Positions 45,395-54,172 of a DNA stretch of 64,000 nt are shown piece by piece (position 1 is the first letter of the stretch; each line of letters starts with the position of its first letter). Position numbers and translations under genes: made by a program. The DNA is taken from the NCBI GenBank assembly GCA_018335295.1, contig JAGXKI010000003.1, positions 1-64,000 on the forward strand. The letters are read 5' to 3'. This DNA is from a bacterium (GTDB lineage Bacteria; Acidobacteriota; Aminicenantia; Aminicenantales; Aminicenantaceae). The notes under the pieces are model-generated. The model made no database searches and was not told the DNA's origin. It saw nothing but the letters and a program-made list of their open reading frames with translations.

Positions 45395-48300
45395 CTAAGA
45401 CTCGTCGCTTTTTTTGACTTTCACTCTGTCCATCAGACTGTAGATAATAGGAATCACAAAAAGAGTCAGAAAAGTGGTGGCAAGCAGACCACCGATCACG
45501 GTGATGGCCATAGGGGCTCGAATCTCAGCTCCCTGGGAAGTGCTTAAAGCCATCGGAAACATGGCCAGGATTGTGGTCAAAGCGGTAATCAAAACAGGTC
45601 GCAGCCGAACCGTACTAGCCTCCAGGATCGCTTCTAATTTCTGGATTCCTTTCCTCTTTAACTGATTGATATAATCCACCATCACGATACCATTGTTCAC
45701 AGCGATTCCTCCCAACATCACGAATCCGATCAATACAGGAAGATTCACGGGCCGCCCGGTTATCAACAAGGAGAAAACCACTCCGATCAAAGCCATGGGG
45801 ATAGTGAACATAATCACAAAGGGATGAACAAATGATTCAAATTGTGAAGCCATGATCATGTACACAAGCAGAGTGGCTAAGGCAAAAGCTCCGGCCATGA
45901 TGAGGAAGGCCTCCTGCATATCTTCATATTCTCCCCCGAATTCCAGAAAATAACCCGGAGGCATATTGCTCTCCATCCCCGATATTCGAGCTTTTATATC
46001 TGAAACCACACTTCCTAAATCTCTTCCCACGATGTTGGCTGACACAGTCACCACCCGAGATTGATTCTCTCTGTTTATCTGTATGGGACCTTTTCCCTGG
46101 GATACCGAAGCCACCTGTTCCAGATGAACCATTTTGTTCAGTGAAGTTTTGATAGGGATATTCTTTATATCCTTGAGACTGTCTCTAGAACTCTCTCTCA
46201 TCTGAACTCGGATGTCCACTTCTTCGTTCCCTTCCCGAAATCGGGTCGCTACTTTACCTAAGGTGAAAGTCTGAACGGTGTTGGCGATTTGACTGACTCT
46301 CAACCCCATGCGGGAAGCCTCCCCTCGGTGGATGCTTATCTGGTATTCCGGTTTTCCCTGGACTAAGGAATGGCTCACATCCCTCAATCCGGGGACATCC
46401 TTAATTTTATTCAAGGTGTTATCCGCCAATTCCTTAAGAATGTCCAAATCCTCCCCAAATAATTTGATTTCTACAGGAGCCTGAGCTCCTCCCAGCATCA
46501 TCTGGCTCATATCCACAGCCCTCATCTTGACATCCTTTAATTGAGGGAGTTTGCCCCGAACCTTTTCCAAGACTTCTTTGTCGGACAAATCTCTTTTCGT
46601 CTTCTCCTTCAAACTCGCCCAAACCAGAGCTTCGTGAGTGGCTGTGGTGCTCATTCCTCCGGCCATCTCTGCAGGGTCTTCTTCCCCTTGAGGCCCCACT
46701 TGGACAGAAACCGTTTCCACTTCAGGAACATCATCCATGACTTCCTCCACTATCCTCACCACCCGGTCTGTTTCTTGAAGCGATGTTCCCACCGGCATCT
46801 CCACCGATAAAATGATCATCTCTCGGTCCATGGAAGGCATAAATTCTGTCCCAATAAACGGAATCAGGGTTAAAGACAGGACAAAAACCCCCACCGTTCC
46901 TCCAAGAATCCACCATCTTTCCCGGAGGGCTCTGTGGAGAAACTTTCGGTAGGATTGACGGGCCTTCTCAAACCGGGGAGATTTCTTTTTTCTTTCAGTA
47001 CCGGTTGCCCTTTGGCGGGGTTTAAAAAGGAGGGAAGCCACCATGGGTACCACGGTCAAAGCCACAAACAGAGAAGCCAGGAGTGAAAAAGCCACCGCTA
47101 ACGCCAGTCCCTGGGTCAACTTTCCGGTGATGCCTCGAGCAAATACCATAGGAAAAAACACGGCAATGGTGGTCAGGGTGGAAGCAGTGATGGCCATCCC
47201 CACTTCTGAGGCTCCTTTTCTGGCGGCTTCGTTCTTTCCTTTCTTTTCCTCAATATGGCGAAAAATATTTTCAATAACCACCACTGCATTATCCACCAAC
47301 ATCCCGATTCCCAGAGCCAATCCACCTAAAGTCAACATGTTGATGGTATAACCAGCCAAATAAAAAGCGATGAAAGTGGTGATCACCGATAAAGGAATAG
47401 CCAGGGCGATGGTCACGGTAGGACGCCAGTTGCGGAGAAATATCAGCAGAAACAGGACGGCCAAGAGACCCCCCAGCAGAGCATTATTTCCGGTGCGGCG
47501 GATAACTTCCCGGATCATCTCTGATTGATCAAAGAAAGGGTAAAATTCCACGTCGGAAGGAAGAGTCTCTTTTATTTTCGCCAATTCTTTATTGACTTCT
47601 TCAGCCGTAAGCACAGTGTTGGCTTCCGAACGCTTATTGATAGCATAAAATATACCCTTTTCCCCCTGAACTCGGCCAAGGAACCGGGTTTCTTTCATGG
47701 TATCGTAAACATGGGCCACATCTTTCAAATAAAAAACGTCTCCGTTCTCTGAGCCCCCCACTATGGTATTGCGGATATCATTTAAATTTTGAAATTCTCC
47801 CTGAGTCTTCACTAAAAACTCCGAGTGCCTTTCCACGATATGACCGGCGGGAAGGTTAAGGTTTTCCATCCTTAAGGCCCTGATGAGACCGTTAGGAGAA
47901 AGATTCCGGGATTCTAATGCAGCCTTATCCATCTCCACCAAAATCTCCCGTACGTCGGTGGAAAACACTTGGGCCGATGCTACTCCATCAATCCTTTCCA
48001 GACGAGGGATGACTTCTTCTTCGATCAACTCTTTCAGCTCAAAGGTGGGGCGGTCTGAAATGATCCCTCCAAAAATAATGGGCATCTGCCCTAAATTGAA
48101 TTTGACCACCAAAGGATCCGCTGCCCCTTCGGGAAGCCGATTTTCATACAGACCTATTTGGTCTCTCATATCTTGGGCGGCAAAGTCCAGGTTTGTGCCC
48201 CATTCAAATTCCACCATGATCAAGGAAGCCCCTTCCATGGTCTGGGAAGTGAGTTTTTTGACTCCGCTGACTGAATTGATAATTTGCTCCAGAGGCCGGG

Positions 48301-48490
48301 TGATGGTGTTTTCAATATCTTCGGAAGAGGCACCGCTGTAAGTGGTGATAACGGAGACTGTGGGAAATTCCAGGTCAGGAAAAAAATCCAACCCCAATCG
48401 AGTATAAGAAATAAGCCCCAGCACCACCAGGATCATGGCCAGCATCGCTGTGGTGACTTTTCTCTTCACTGAAAATTCCGGCAGCTTCAT
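45395..48490 (-). CDS. RND efflux pump inner-membrane transporter (HAE1, AcrB-like)
   Basis: The 1031-residue protein has the AcrB layout. TM1 starts it, and VISVSGVKKLTSQTMEG-like pore sequence and TM2-6 follow, with IPLSVITTFIAFYLAGYTINMLTL and the proton-relay segment GMLVDNAVVVIENI. The second half repeats this with VLIGFVMLGGIAVNNGIVMVDYI. It pumps drugs or toxic compounds out using proton motive force. It is the last gene of the tetR-tolC-mfp-rnd operon; its ATG overlaps the stop of the membrane-fusion gene by four bases. Confidence 0.95.
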   Translation of the reverse strand: MKLPEFSVKRKVTTAMLAMILVVLGLISYTRLGLDFFPDLEFPTVSVITTYSGASSEDIENTITRPLEQIINSVSGVKKLTSQTMEGASLIMVEFEWGTNLDFAAQDMRDQIGLYENRLPEGAADPLVVKFNLGQMPIIFGGIISDRPTFELKELIEEEVIPRLERIDGVASAQVFSTDVREILVEMDKAALESRNLSPNGLIRALRMENLNLPAGHIVERHSEFLVKTQGEFQNLNDIRNTIVGGSENGDVFYLKDVAHVYDTMKETRFLGRVQGEKGIFYAINKRSEANTVLTAEEVNKELAKIKETLPSDVEFYPFFDQSEMIREVIRRTGNNALLGGLLAVLFLLIFLRNWRPTVTIALAIPLSVITTFIAFYLAGYTINMLTLGGLALGIGMLVDNAVVVIENIFRHIEEKKGKNEAARKGASEVGMAITASTLTTIAVFFPMVFARGITGKLTQGLALAVAFSLLASLFVALTVVPMVASLLFKPRQRATGTERKKKSPRFEKARQSYRKFLHRALRERWWILGGTVGVFVLSLTLIPFIGTEFMPSMDREMIILSVEMPVGTSLQETDRVVRIVEEVMDDVPEVETVSVQVGPQGEEDPAEMAGGMSTTATHEALVWASLKEKTKRDLSDKEVLEKVRGKLPQLKDVKMRAVDMSQMMLGGAQAPVEIKLFGEDLDILKELADNTLNKIKDVPGLRDVSHSLVQGKPEYQISIHRGEASRMGLRVSQIANTVQTFTLGKVATRFREGNEEVDIRVQMRESSRDSLKDIKNIPIKTSLNKMVHLEQVASVSQGKGPIQINRENQSRVVTVSANIVGRDLGSVVSDIKARISGMESNMPPGYFLEFGGEYEDMQEAFLIMAGAFALATLLVYMIMASQFESFVHPFVIMFTIPMALIGVVFSLLITGRPVNLPVLIGFVMLGGIAVNNGIVMVDYINQLKRKGIQKLEAILEASTVRLRPVLITALTTILAMFPMALSTSQGAEIRAPMAITVIGGLLATTFLTLFVIPIIYSLMDRVKVKKSDES

Positions 48491-49596
48491 TTCTTCACCT
48501 CTTGAACTTCAACCAGGGCTCCATCTTTCAGTCCGTAATTCCCTTCTATAACCACCAAATCTCCTTCTTGAATTCCCTTCAACACTTCCACCATCTCTGT
48601 ATTCTGAAGGCCCAGAATCACTTCCTGTCTCTGGGCCTGATTATCTCTTGCCAGAAACACATATTTATTCTCCAGGATTGCTTGTTGAGGGATGACCAGG
48701 GCCTGCTCATGAGTGTTGACTTTAATAATGACCTCGCCAAAGGTGTTGGGCTTCAAGGTCAAATCAGGGTTATCCACACGGATTTCCACTTTAAACTTTT
48801 TCGTCGCAGGATTAGCGGTCTGATTCACCATAGATACTTGCCCTTTAAATCCTCGCTCAGGAAAGGCATCCATTCTTAAAACAGCCGGTTGTCCCTTTCG
48901 AATATGCCCAATATTCTGGTTAGAAACCTCCAAACTGATTTTGACTCCCGAATAATCCATCAGGGTCAATACTCCACTCTGAGGAGATAAAGCTCCCATG
49001 GTAGGGTTGATCACATCTCCTTCTTCAGCATTCCGGGAAGCTACCATTCCGTCAAAAGGGGCTTTCATCTGGGAGGCTTCCAGTCTATACTTGGCCAGGT
49101 TGACCGCTGCTTTAGCCTGCTCCAGCTGGGCTTCTGCCGATTCAAAACCCAACTTCACCTTTTCATACTGTTTGTCGGAAATGGCTTTTTCTTTGATCAG
49201 CCGCTCCATTCTTTCCATATTTTTCTGGGAATCCTTGTAGTTAGCTCGAGCCACAGCCAGAGAAGCCTGGGCCTTCTCCAATTGAAGTTGGAAAGAGCGG
49301 GTTTCCAATGCAGCCAGCAGCTGTCCCTTCTGGACTCTGTCTCCTTCTTCAACATAAATCTGAGCGATTTTTCCCCCGACCTCCGGAGTGATATTTATGT
49401 TTTTCCGGGGTTTTATAATCCCTGTATAAAAAAGCTTTTCCGAAATCTCCCCTTTTTTAACTTTAAACAACTTTACGGGTGTGGCTCTTGACCTCTCATC
49501 TTGAACCGTCTCATTCTCACTTTGACTTTGACAAGACATCAGAACCAGGAGGGCTCCCAGGACGATCCATAGTTTTCCTTTCATCATTTGACTCAT
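48487..49596 (-). CDS. RND membrane-fusion (periplasmic adaptor) lipoprotein, HlyD/AcrA-like
   Basis: The 369-residue adaptor begins MSQMMKGKLWIVLGALLVLMSCQSQS, in which LMSC is a lipobox, so it should be anchored to the inner membrane by lipid. Next come a barrel-sandwich (VGGKIAQIYVEEGDRVQKGQ), a helical hairpin rich in Ala/Glu/Lys, and beta-barrel domains (DNPDLTLKPNTFGEVII). It joins the pump to the TolC partner. I chose the ATG at 49596 because GGAGG lies 7 bases upstream. The 27-base longer frame would overlap the tolC end and lacks a site. Confidence 0.93.
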   Translation of the reverse strand: MSQMMKGKLWIVLGALLVLMSCQSQSENETVQDERSRATPVKLFKVKKGEISEKLFYTGIIKPRKNINITPEVGGKIAQIYVEEGDRVQKGQLLAALETRSFQLQLEKAQASLAVARANYKDSQKNMERMERLIKEKAISDKQYEKVKLGFESAEAQLEQAKAAVNLAKYRLEASQMKAPFDGMVASRNAEEGDVINPTMGALSPQSGVLTLMDYSGVKISLEVSNQNIGHIRKGQPAVLRMDAFPERGFKGQVSMVNQTANPATKKFKVEIRVDNPDLTLKPNTFGEVIIKVNTHEQALVIPQQAILENKYVFLARDNQAQRQEVILGLQNTEMVEVLKGIQEGDLVVIEGNYGLKDGALVEVQEVKK

Positions 49597-49609
49597 CGAA
49601 TTCCTCCGC

Positions 49610-50956
49610 TTATTCCTGTTCACTTTGTTTTTCCCATTCCATTCCCATGGCTTTCTCTAGTTCGGCTCGAGAAACCATGTAATCATAGAGAGCTTGCGAA
49701 CAATTTGTCTTGGCTTGAGTTAAAGCTGACTGGGCTGAACTCACATCCAAAGTGGTAGCCATCCCCTCTGAATAATTCAATTCGGCAATCCGAAGGCTCT
49801 CCTGAGCCTGTTGGACATTCTTTTTTTGAGAAAGAAGAGATTCTTTGGCTTCTTCAAGTTTGAGCAGGGCTTGCCGGACTTCCAGACGGATTTGATCTTC
49901 CAACCCCCTTTGAGTCCATTCCAGCTCTCTGAGCCTCGCTCTGGATTGGGCCACTTTGGCTGATGTAGCAAATCCGTTAAAAATTGGGATGGTCAAAACC
50001 ATATTGAAAGTGTAATAGCTCTGCCAGTTGTCTTCTTTAAAATTAAACTGGTCCGCCCAGAAATTATAATTTCCAGAAACAGAAACCGTAGGAAGATGAG
50101 AGGCCCGGGCGATTTTGACCATCTCTCCAGCACTTTTCTTCTGGAATTTGAGCTGACCCAGCTCAGGCCTGTTCTGAAGAGCTTGGCTCACACATTTTTC
50201 TAAATCGGGCTTATAAGGTTCGTAACTCAACTTTCCTTTGATTTCCACAGGTTGAGAAAGATCCATCCCCAAAAGAGTCTTCAAACGCAGTGCCGCTACT
50301 TTCAAGTTATTCTTTGCCTTAATGTATTGAGGTTTCAAGTTGGCCACTTGGACCTCTGACCTTAAAAGATCAAATCGGGAGGCCATCCCCACTTCATGGA
50401 GGTTCCTTACATTTTTATGGTGTTCCTCCGCCACCTCTACCGCTTCCTTGGCCACTCCCACAAATTCCTTAGCTAAAAGGTACCCATAAAAGGCTTTCTT
50501 TATGCGGCAAACCGTCTGCTGCTCGGATTGTTCCCGCCTCTCTTGAGTAGAGTGAAGATTGTATTTGGCCCGTTTAAACCCTGAAGTCAAACGCCCGCTG
50601 GTGAAAAGAGGAAGGGAGAATGCAAAAGCAAACTGATAATCTCGAGTGAAATCGACCGAAACTTTCCGGGGAGGTTGGCCTGGGACTATAGAGGGAAATT
50701 CCAGTTGAAAAAGTTTTTCATCCAGTGTATTGGTGCCTTGGATATTCAACGAAGGGAAAAATTGGGCGGCCGCTTCTCTCACTCGGGATTGAGCCGCTTC
50801 CACTCTTTCCTCGGAAGCCAGATAACGGGGATTCTGGGATAGAGCCATCTGTATGCTTTTCTCCAAGGTGAGAGTCAATTTCTCCTGGCCAAAAGATATC
50901 TTTCCACTCCACAGAACCAAACTGATACACAGGATCAGGGATGCGAATTTCTTCAT
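49610..50956 (-). CDS. TolC-like outer-membrane efflux protein
   Basis: The 448-residue protein has a signal peptide (about 1-23, ending at SFGQ) and the two-fold repeat of outer-membrane efflux proteins, each with long amphipathic helices (TLEKSIQMALSQNPRYLASEE and LRIAELNYSEGMATTLDVSSAQSAL). It forms the outer-membrane exit duct for the RND pump. It is directly after tetR, whose stop overlaps the ATG by four bases, and 13 bases before the adaptor gene. Confidence 0.92.
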   Translation of the reverse strand: MKKFASLILCISLVLWSGKISFGQEKLTLTLEKSIQMALSQNPRYLASEERVEAAQSRVREAAAQFFPSLNIQGTNTLDEKLFQLEFPSIVPGQPPRKVSVDFTRDYQFAFAFSLPLFTSGRLTSGFKRAKYNLHSTQERREQSEQQTVCRIKKAFYGYLLAKEFVGVAKEAVEVAEEHHKNVRNLHEVGMASRFDLLRSEVQVANLKPQYIKAKNNLKVAALRLKTLLGMDLSQPVEIKGKLSYEPYKPDLEKCVSQALQNRPELGQLKFQKKSAGEMVKIARASHLPTVSVSGNYNFWADQFNFKEDNWQSYYTFNMVLTIPIFNGFATSAKVAQSRARLRELEWTQRGLEDQIRLEVRQALLKLEEAKESLLSQKKNVQQAQESLRIAELNYSEGMATTLDVSSAQSALTQAKTNCSQALYDYMVSRAELEKAMGMEWEKQSEQE

Positions 50957-51651
50957 TTTTTCTCTCCTTGGCTTGCTCTCAGGCCTTTTTTAAGACCGTA
51001 TAGAAAAAATTGGTGGATTAAATGGGTACTTTTATTCAAACTGTAAGACCTTTCCCTCCAAAACCGGGTGAAATGAAACCCTCGGACCATAGATTCAAGA
51101 ATATAGGCAGCTTCGAGGGAGTCAATATCCCTGAATTCCCCTGAAACGATACCTTGGTGGAAAATTTCAGAGATGATCTCAAGCATAGCTTTTCTTTTTC
51201 TCTGGATCTCCTGGAGGAACCTTCTCTCAGTTTCCTCCAATGAATGCCCATCCGGAGGCATCACTCCCAGTACGTTTTTAAGTAAAGATTTCTCCATAAG
51301 AAAAATCCGGGATATATTTTCTTTTTGACGGAGAGATTTGAGGATAAAACGGATGATTCTTTTTATCTTTTCATCCACACTCTCTTCTTTGTCCTTGATT
51401 TTTTTTAATTTCAGTATCACTTCTTCATGGGAATTCAAGATAATCTCAAAGAAAATCTCATTTTTGCTCCTAAAATAGGAATAAAGGGTGGCCTTAGAAA
51501 ACTGAGCCTCTCTGGCTATATCATCCATAGTAGTCAAGCTGTATCCTTTTCTGGCAAAAACTTCTTCTCCCGCTCTCAGAATAGAAAGTCTGTTTTCTTC
51601 CCTCCGGTGTTTTTTCCTTTCTTCTCTAAGGTCTTTTTTGTCCCGGCTCAT
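50953..51651 (-). CDS. TetR-family regulator of the RND efflux operon
   Basis: The 232-residue protein has an N-terminal TetR HTH (ILRAGEEVFARKGYSLTTMDDIAREAQFSKATLYSYFRSKNEIF by layout, about 27-70) and a helical ligand domain. It is the first gene of a four-gene operon and overlaps tolC by four bases. A 15-base perfect palindrome and a good promoter lie just upstream, as expected for an autorepressor. Induction by a toxic compound is likely; the ligand is unknown. Confidence 0.9.
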   Translation of the reverse strand: MSRDKKDLREERKKHRREENRLSILRAGEEVFARKGYSLTTMDDIAREAQFSKATLYSYFRSKNEIFFEIILNSHEEVILKLKKIKDKEESVDEKIKRIIRFILKSLRQKENISRIFLMEKSLLKNVLGVMPPDGHSLEETERRFLQEIQRKRKAMLEIISEIFHQGIVSGEFRDIDSLEAAYILESMVRGFHFTRFWRERSYSLNKSTHLIHQFFLYGLKKGLRASQGEKK

Positions 51652-51687
51652 TATCTATACTTTAGAGTTTAGCTTTTATACTCATAA

Positions 51688-51702
51688 GTTTAGAATCTAA
51701 AC
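51688..51702. promoter_or_regulatory. Probable TetR operator of the RND operon
   Basis: GTTTAGAATCTAAAC is a perfect palindrome (7-base arms around one base), 37 bases before the tetR start and just downstream of the -10 element. A repressor there would block initiation. Half-site-like TTTAGAG and GTTTAG words recur at 51661-51672. Confidence 0.7.
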
Positions 51703-51707
51703 CAGAA

Positions 51708-51736
51708 AAATTAGCAGCCTTTTTGTCTTTTGTCAA
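51708..51736 (-). promoter_or_regulatory. Promoter of the tetR-tolC-mfp-rnd operon
   Basis: On the minus strand TTGACA (51731-51736) and TAATTT (51708-51713) are spaced by exactly 17 bases. The -35 is a perfect consensus. The palindromic operator starts about six bases after the -10. Confidence 0.7.
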
Positions 51737-51819
51737 GCGGAGGCAAAAAATTTTTGTTCATCCTAGAAAGATTTTTTATAATGAAGGTCAAACCAGTCTT
51801 ACCCTGATAAGGAGGAAAA

Positions 51820-52179
51820 ATGACAGACGAATTCCAAAAATTCAAAGAGTTCCGCCAAAAAATGGATCAAAAAATTCTTAACAAAGGGAATCGAGAAATC
51901 AATCGCTTTTATGCTTTGGATAAAAACGCCTATAATGAGGGCGCTCTTTCCGCTGAAACCAAAGAGCTTTTAGGGCTCGTGGGGTCTTTGGTTCTCCGAT
52001 GTAATGATTGTATTACCTACCATCTGTGGCGCTGTATTCAGATAGGGCTTAGTGACGAACAACTCTTTGAAGCTTTCCACATCTCCTTGGTAGTGGGAGG
52101 CTCCATCATCATCCCCCATCTCCGGAAAGCGGTATCCATGCTTGAAGAGATACGCTCCTCCCACGAATTCTCAGGTTAA
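51820..52179 (+). CDS. Carboxymuconolactone decarboxylase/AhpD-like protein
   Basis: The 119-residue protein is of the CMD family: a helical bundle with a CxxC pair in LRCNDCITYHLWRCI (near residue 65) and a neighbouring His. In AhpD this Cys pair gives peroxidase or reductase activity with lipoyl partners, and in other members it acts in ring decarboxylation. AGGAGG precedes the ATG. It is convergent with the Xer gene, their stops overlapping by four bases. Precise substrate is unknown. Confidence 0.85.
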   Translation: MTDEFQKFKEFRQKMDQKILNKGNREINRFYALDKNAYNEGALSAETKELLGLVGSLVLRCNDCITYHLWRCIQIGLSDEQLFEAFHISLVVGGSIIIPHLRKAVSMLEEIRSSHEFSG

Positions 52180-53075
52180 GCTCTGGGGTGAAACTTATCA
52201 TAAATCCGGCGGAGCTGTCTCCGGCTCACATGCGTGTAGATTTGGGTGGTGGTGATTTGACTGTGCCCCAGCATAATCTGAACAGAACGCAAATCGGCTC
52301 CCCTTTCCAGAAGATGGGTGGCGAAAGTGTGCCGCAGGATGTGGGGGCTTATTTGTATGTCCAGCTGGGCCTTCTTTGCGTATTTTTTGAGCATTTTCCA
52401 TACACCCTGTCGGGTCAATGCCCCCCCTCTTCCGGTGATAAAAAGAGAATCACTCTCTTTCCTTAAAAGCAAGGGTCTGGCCTTTTCCAAATAGGCATTC
52501 AAGGCCTTTACTGCAGAATTTCCTAAAGGAACAATCCGTTCTTTCCCTCCCTTCCCCCGACAGATAAGAAATCCTTCTTCCAAATTCATATCTCTCACCT
52601 TTAAAGAAACAAGCTCAGAAACCCTCAATCCTGTGGCATAAAGGATTTCCAACATGGCTTTATCCCGGAGCCCCCGAAGATCTTCTTCAGGTTGATCCAA
52701 CAGCTTTTCCACTTCCTTGAGGGTTAAAAAATGGGGCAATGAAAGCCAAACCCGGGGCGAAGAGATATTGGTGGTGGGGTTTTTCTGCACAATTCCATCC
52801 CGAGTCAGGAATTTATAAAATGATTTCAATGAAGAAATCATCCTGGCTACCGACCGGGAGGACAATCCAGCTCGGCCCTGTTGATGGATCCACTTAACTA
52901 AATCCTCTTCCTTAGCCTTCCGCCATGAAAGTTTCTCTTTTTGGGAAAAAAGAAAAAATTTCCTTAAATCCTGAGAATAGGACTGCACAGTGTTGGAGGA
53001 CAGCCCCTTTTCTACAGAGAGAAACTCCAAAAACATGGAAAGAACTTCCTTCCAGGAGAGAGAGCGGTGACGCAT
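52176..53075 (-). CDS. xerD: Tyrosine recombinase XerC/XerD
   Basis: The 299-residue protein has the N-terminal SAM-like core-binding domain (MFLEFLSVEKGLSSNTVQSY) and the C-terminal catalytic domain with ATGLRVSELVSL (first Arg), HILRHTFATHL (His-x-x-Arg), LGHSQITTTQIYTHV (His and catalytic Tyr). This is the usual length of Xer proteins that resolve chromosome dimers at dif. I start at the ATG at 53075, which overlaps the TGA of the hydrolase gene (TGATG). The frame open further upstream is a shadow of that gene. XerC versus XerD cannot be separated; no dif site is seen. Confidence 0.93.
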   Translation of the reverse strand: MRHRSLSWKEVLSMFLEFLSVEKGLSSNTVQSYSQDLRKFFLFSQKEKLSWRKAKEEDLVKWIHQQGRAGLSSRSVARMISSLKSFYKFLTRDGIVQKNPTTNISSPRVWLSLPHFLTLKEVEKLLDQPEEDLRGLRDKAMLEILYATGLRVSELVSLKVRDMNLEEGFLICRGKGGKERIVPLGNSAVKALNAYLEKARPLLLRKESDSLFITGRGGALTRQGVWKMLKKYAKKAQLDIQISPHILRHTFATHLLERGADLRSVQIMLGHSQITTTQIYTHVSRRQLRRIYDKFHPRA

Positions 53076-53692
53076 CAGATAAAAGGATTGGATTCCTTCT
53101 CGTCTCCGATCAGGGTGGAGGGACCATGGCCAGGGAGCACTCGAGTATCTTCCGAAAGAGTCAAGATTTTGTTCCGCACGGAGTTCTCCAGCTCTTTCCA
53201 GGAACCTCCAGGGAGGTCTGTACGGCCCACCCCCCGGTAAAAGAGGGCGTCTCCGGAAAGGACAAATCCATCCCCAATCAAACACACACTTCCTGGGGAA
53301 TGCCCCGGTGTATGAATGACCCTTAACTCACTCTTTCCAATGGAAATGTGATCGCCCTCGTTCAACAAGCGGTCAGGTTCAGGCGAATCCTTAGTGCCCA
53401 GTAAAAAATTCAAGCCAGATTGGTGAGCCTTCTCCAGGATGGAGCGGTCGGAAGGATGAATGCATAGAGGAATGTCAAATTTCTCCTTTACATCCCTGTT
53501 GGCTCCCACATGATCCACATGCCCATGAGTGTTGATCAATATAACAGGTTGAAGCCCTTTTTTCTCCACAACTTGGAAAATCTTTTTGGGCTCAGCTCCC
53601 GGATCCACCACCGCACACTTTAAACTCTGAGGGCAGTAGACCAGATAGCAGTTGGTTTCCAGAGCTCCAACCACCACACTTTCATAATCCAT
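53075..53692 (-). CDS. Metallo-beta-lactamase-fold hydrolase (glyoxalase II-like)
   Basis: The 205-residue cytosolic enzyme has the HxHxDH motif in THGHVDHVG, further metal ligands in HTPGHSPGS and SGDALFYRG, and VLPGHGPST near the end. That fits the hydroxyacylglutathione hydrolase/glyoxalase II-like MBL family, which often hydrolyses thioesters. The C-terminal glutathione-binding domain of true GloB is missing, so a different substrate is likely. It starts the pair with xerD by a TGATG overlap. Repeat copy 2 lies upstream. Confidence 0.88.
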   Translation of the reverse strand: MDYESVVVGALETNCYLVYCPQSLKCAVVDPGAEPKKIFQVVEKKGLQPVILINTHGHVDHVGANRDVKEKFDIPLCIHPSDRSILEKAHQSGLNFLLGTKDSPEPDRLLNEGDHISIGKSELRVIHTPGHSPGSVCLIGDGFVLSGDALFYRGVGRTDLPGGSWKELENSVRNKILTLSEDTRVLPGHGPSTLIGDEKESNPFI

Positions 53693-53810
53693 GCCTTCAT
53701 GATAATTCCCCCTAAGAAAAGAGTCAAGTTCAGAGTATTTCTTCTCAAACAGAAAGATGGGGAAGTATTCCCAATCCCGTGATGAGTATAAATAGCTCTA
53801 CTTTAAGATA

Positions 53811-54095
53811 GGGGTGAGAAAAGGGGGTCGTCAGCACGCTAATTTTCCCCATCGAGTACTCGGAGGGGAAAAGCTCCGCTTTCCCCCTTCCGACGGTCGC
53901 TCAAGCTCCCTGCCTCCCTTCTCGGGCTTACGCCCTGCGACCAAGGGGCCATACCCCCTTGGAACCCCACTGATTTGTGAACACTCACAAATCAGTCAAA
54001 TTAGCTCCCATTCGGACTTCGCTCTCCTCTCCTATAGAGAGGAACCATGCCCGCTCAGTCCTCATAGGGGCTTCCTCACCCCCATCCCTCACCCC
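53811..54095. repeat. Structured intergenic repeat, copy 2 (285 bases)
   Basis: It starts GGGGTGAGAAAAGGGGGT (53811-53828) and ends ACCCCCATCCCTCACCCC (54078-54095); the ends pair at 15 of 18 bases. Over the 91-base core (AGCTCCGC... to ...CCCCTTGG) it differs from copy 1 at one position and from copy 3 at two. A perfect 12-bp stem ACTGATTTGTGA/TCACAAATCAGT with loop ACAC is at 53969-53996. It lies between the divergent hydrolase and methyltransferase genes. Otherwise 53693-54172 shows nothing clear. Confidence 0.85.
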
Positions 54096-54172
54096 TTTCA
54101 AGGAATTAGGGATGATTACGAAAGATGGAATCGGCTTGTCATTTATTCTAAAAAAAAATATAATCCCCCCTC

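Noticed and set aside
53076-53285. N-terminal extension of the Xer recombinase frame
   Set aside because: It overlaps the hydrolase gene on the same strand in another frame. The ATG at 53075 fits the family length and the TGATG overlap.
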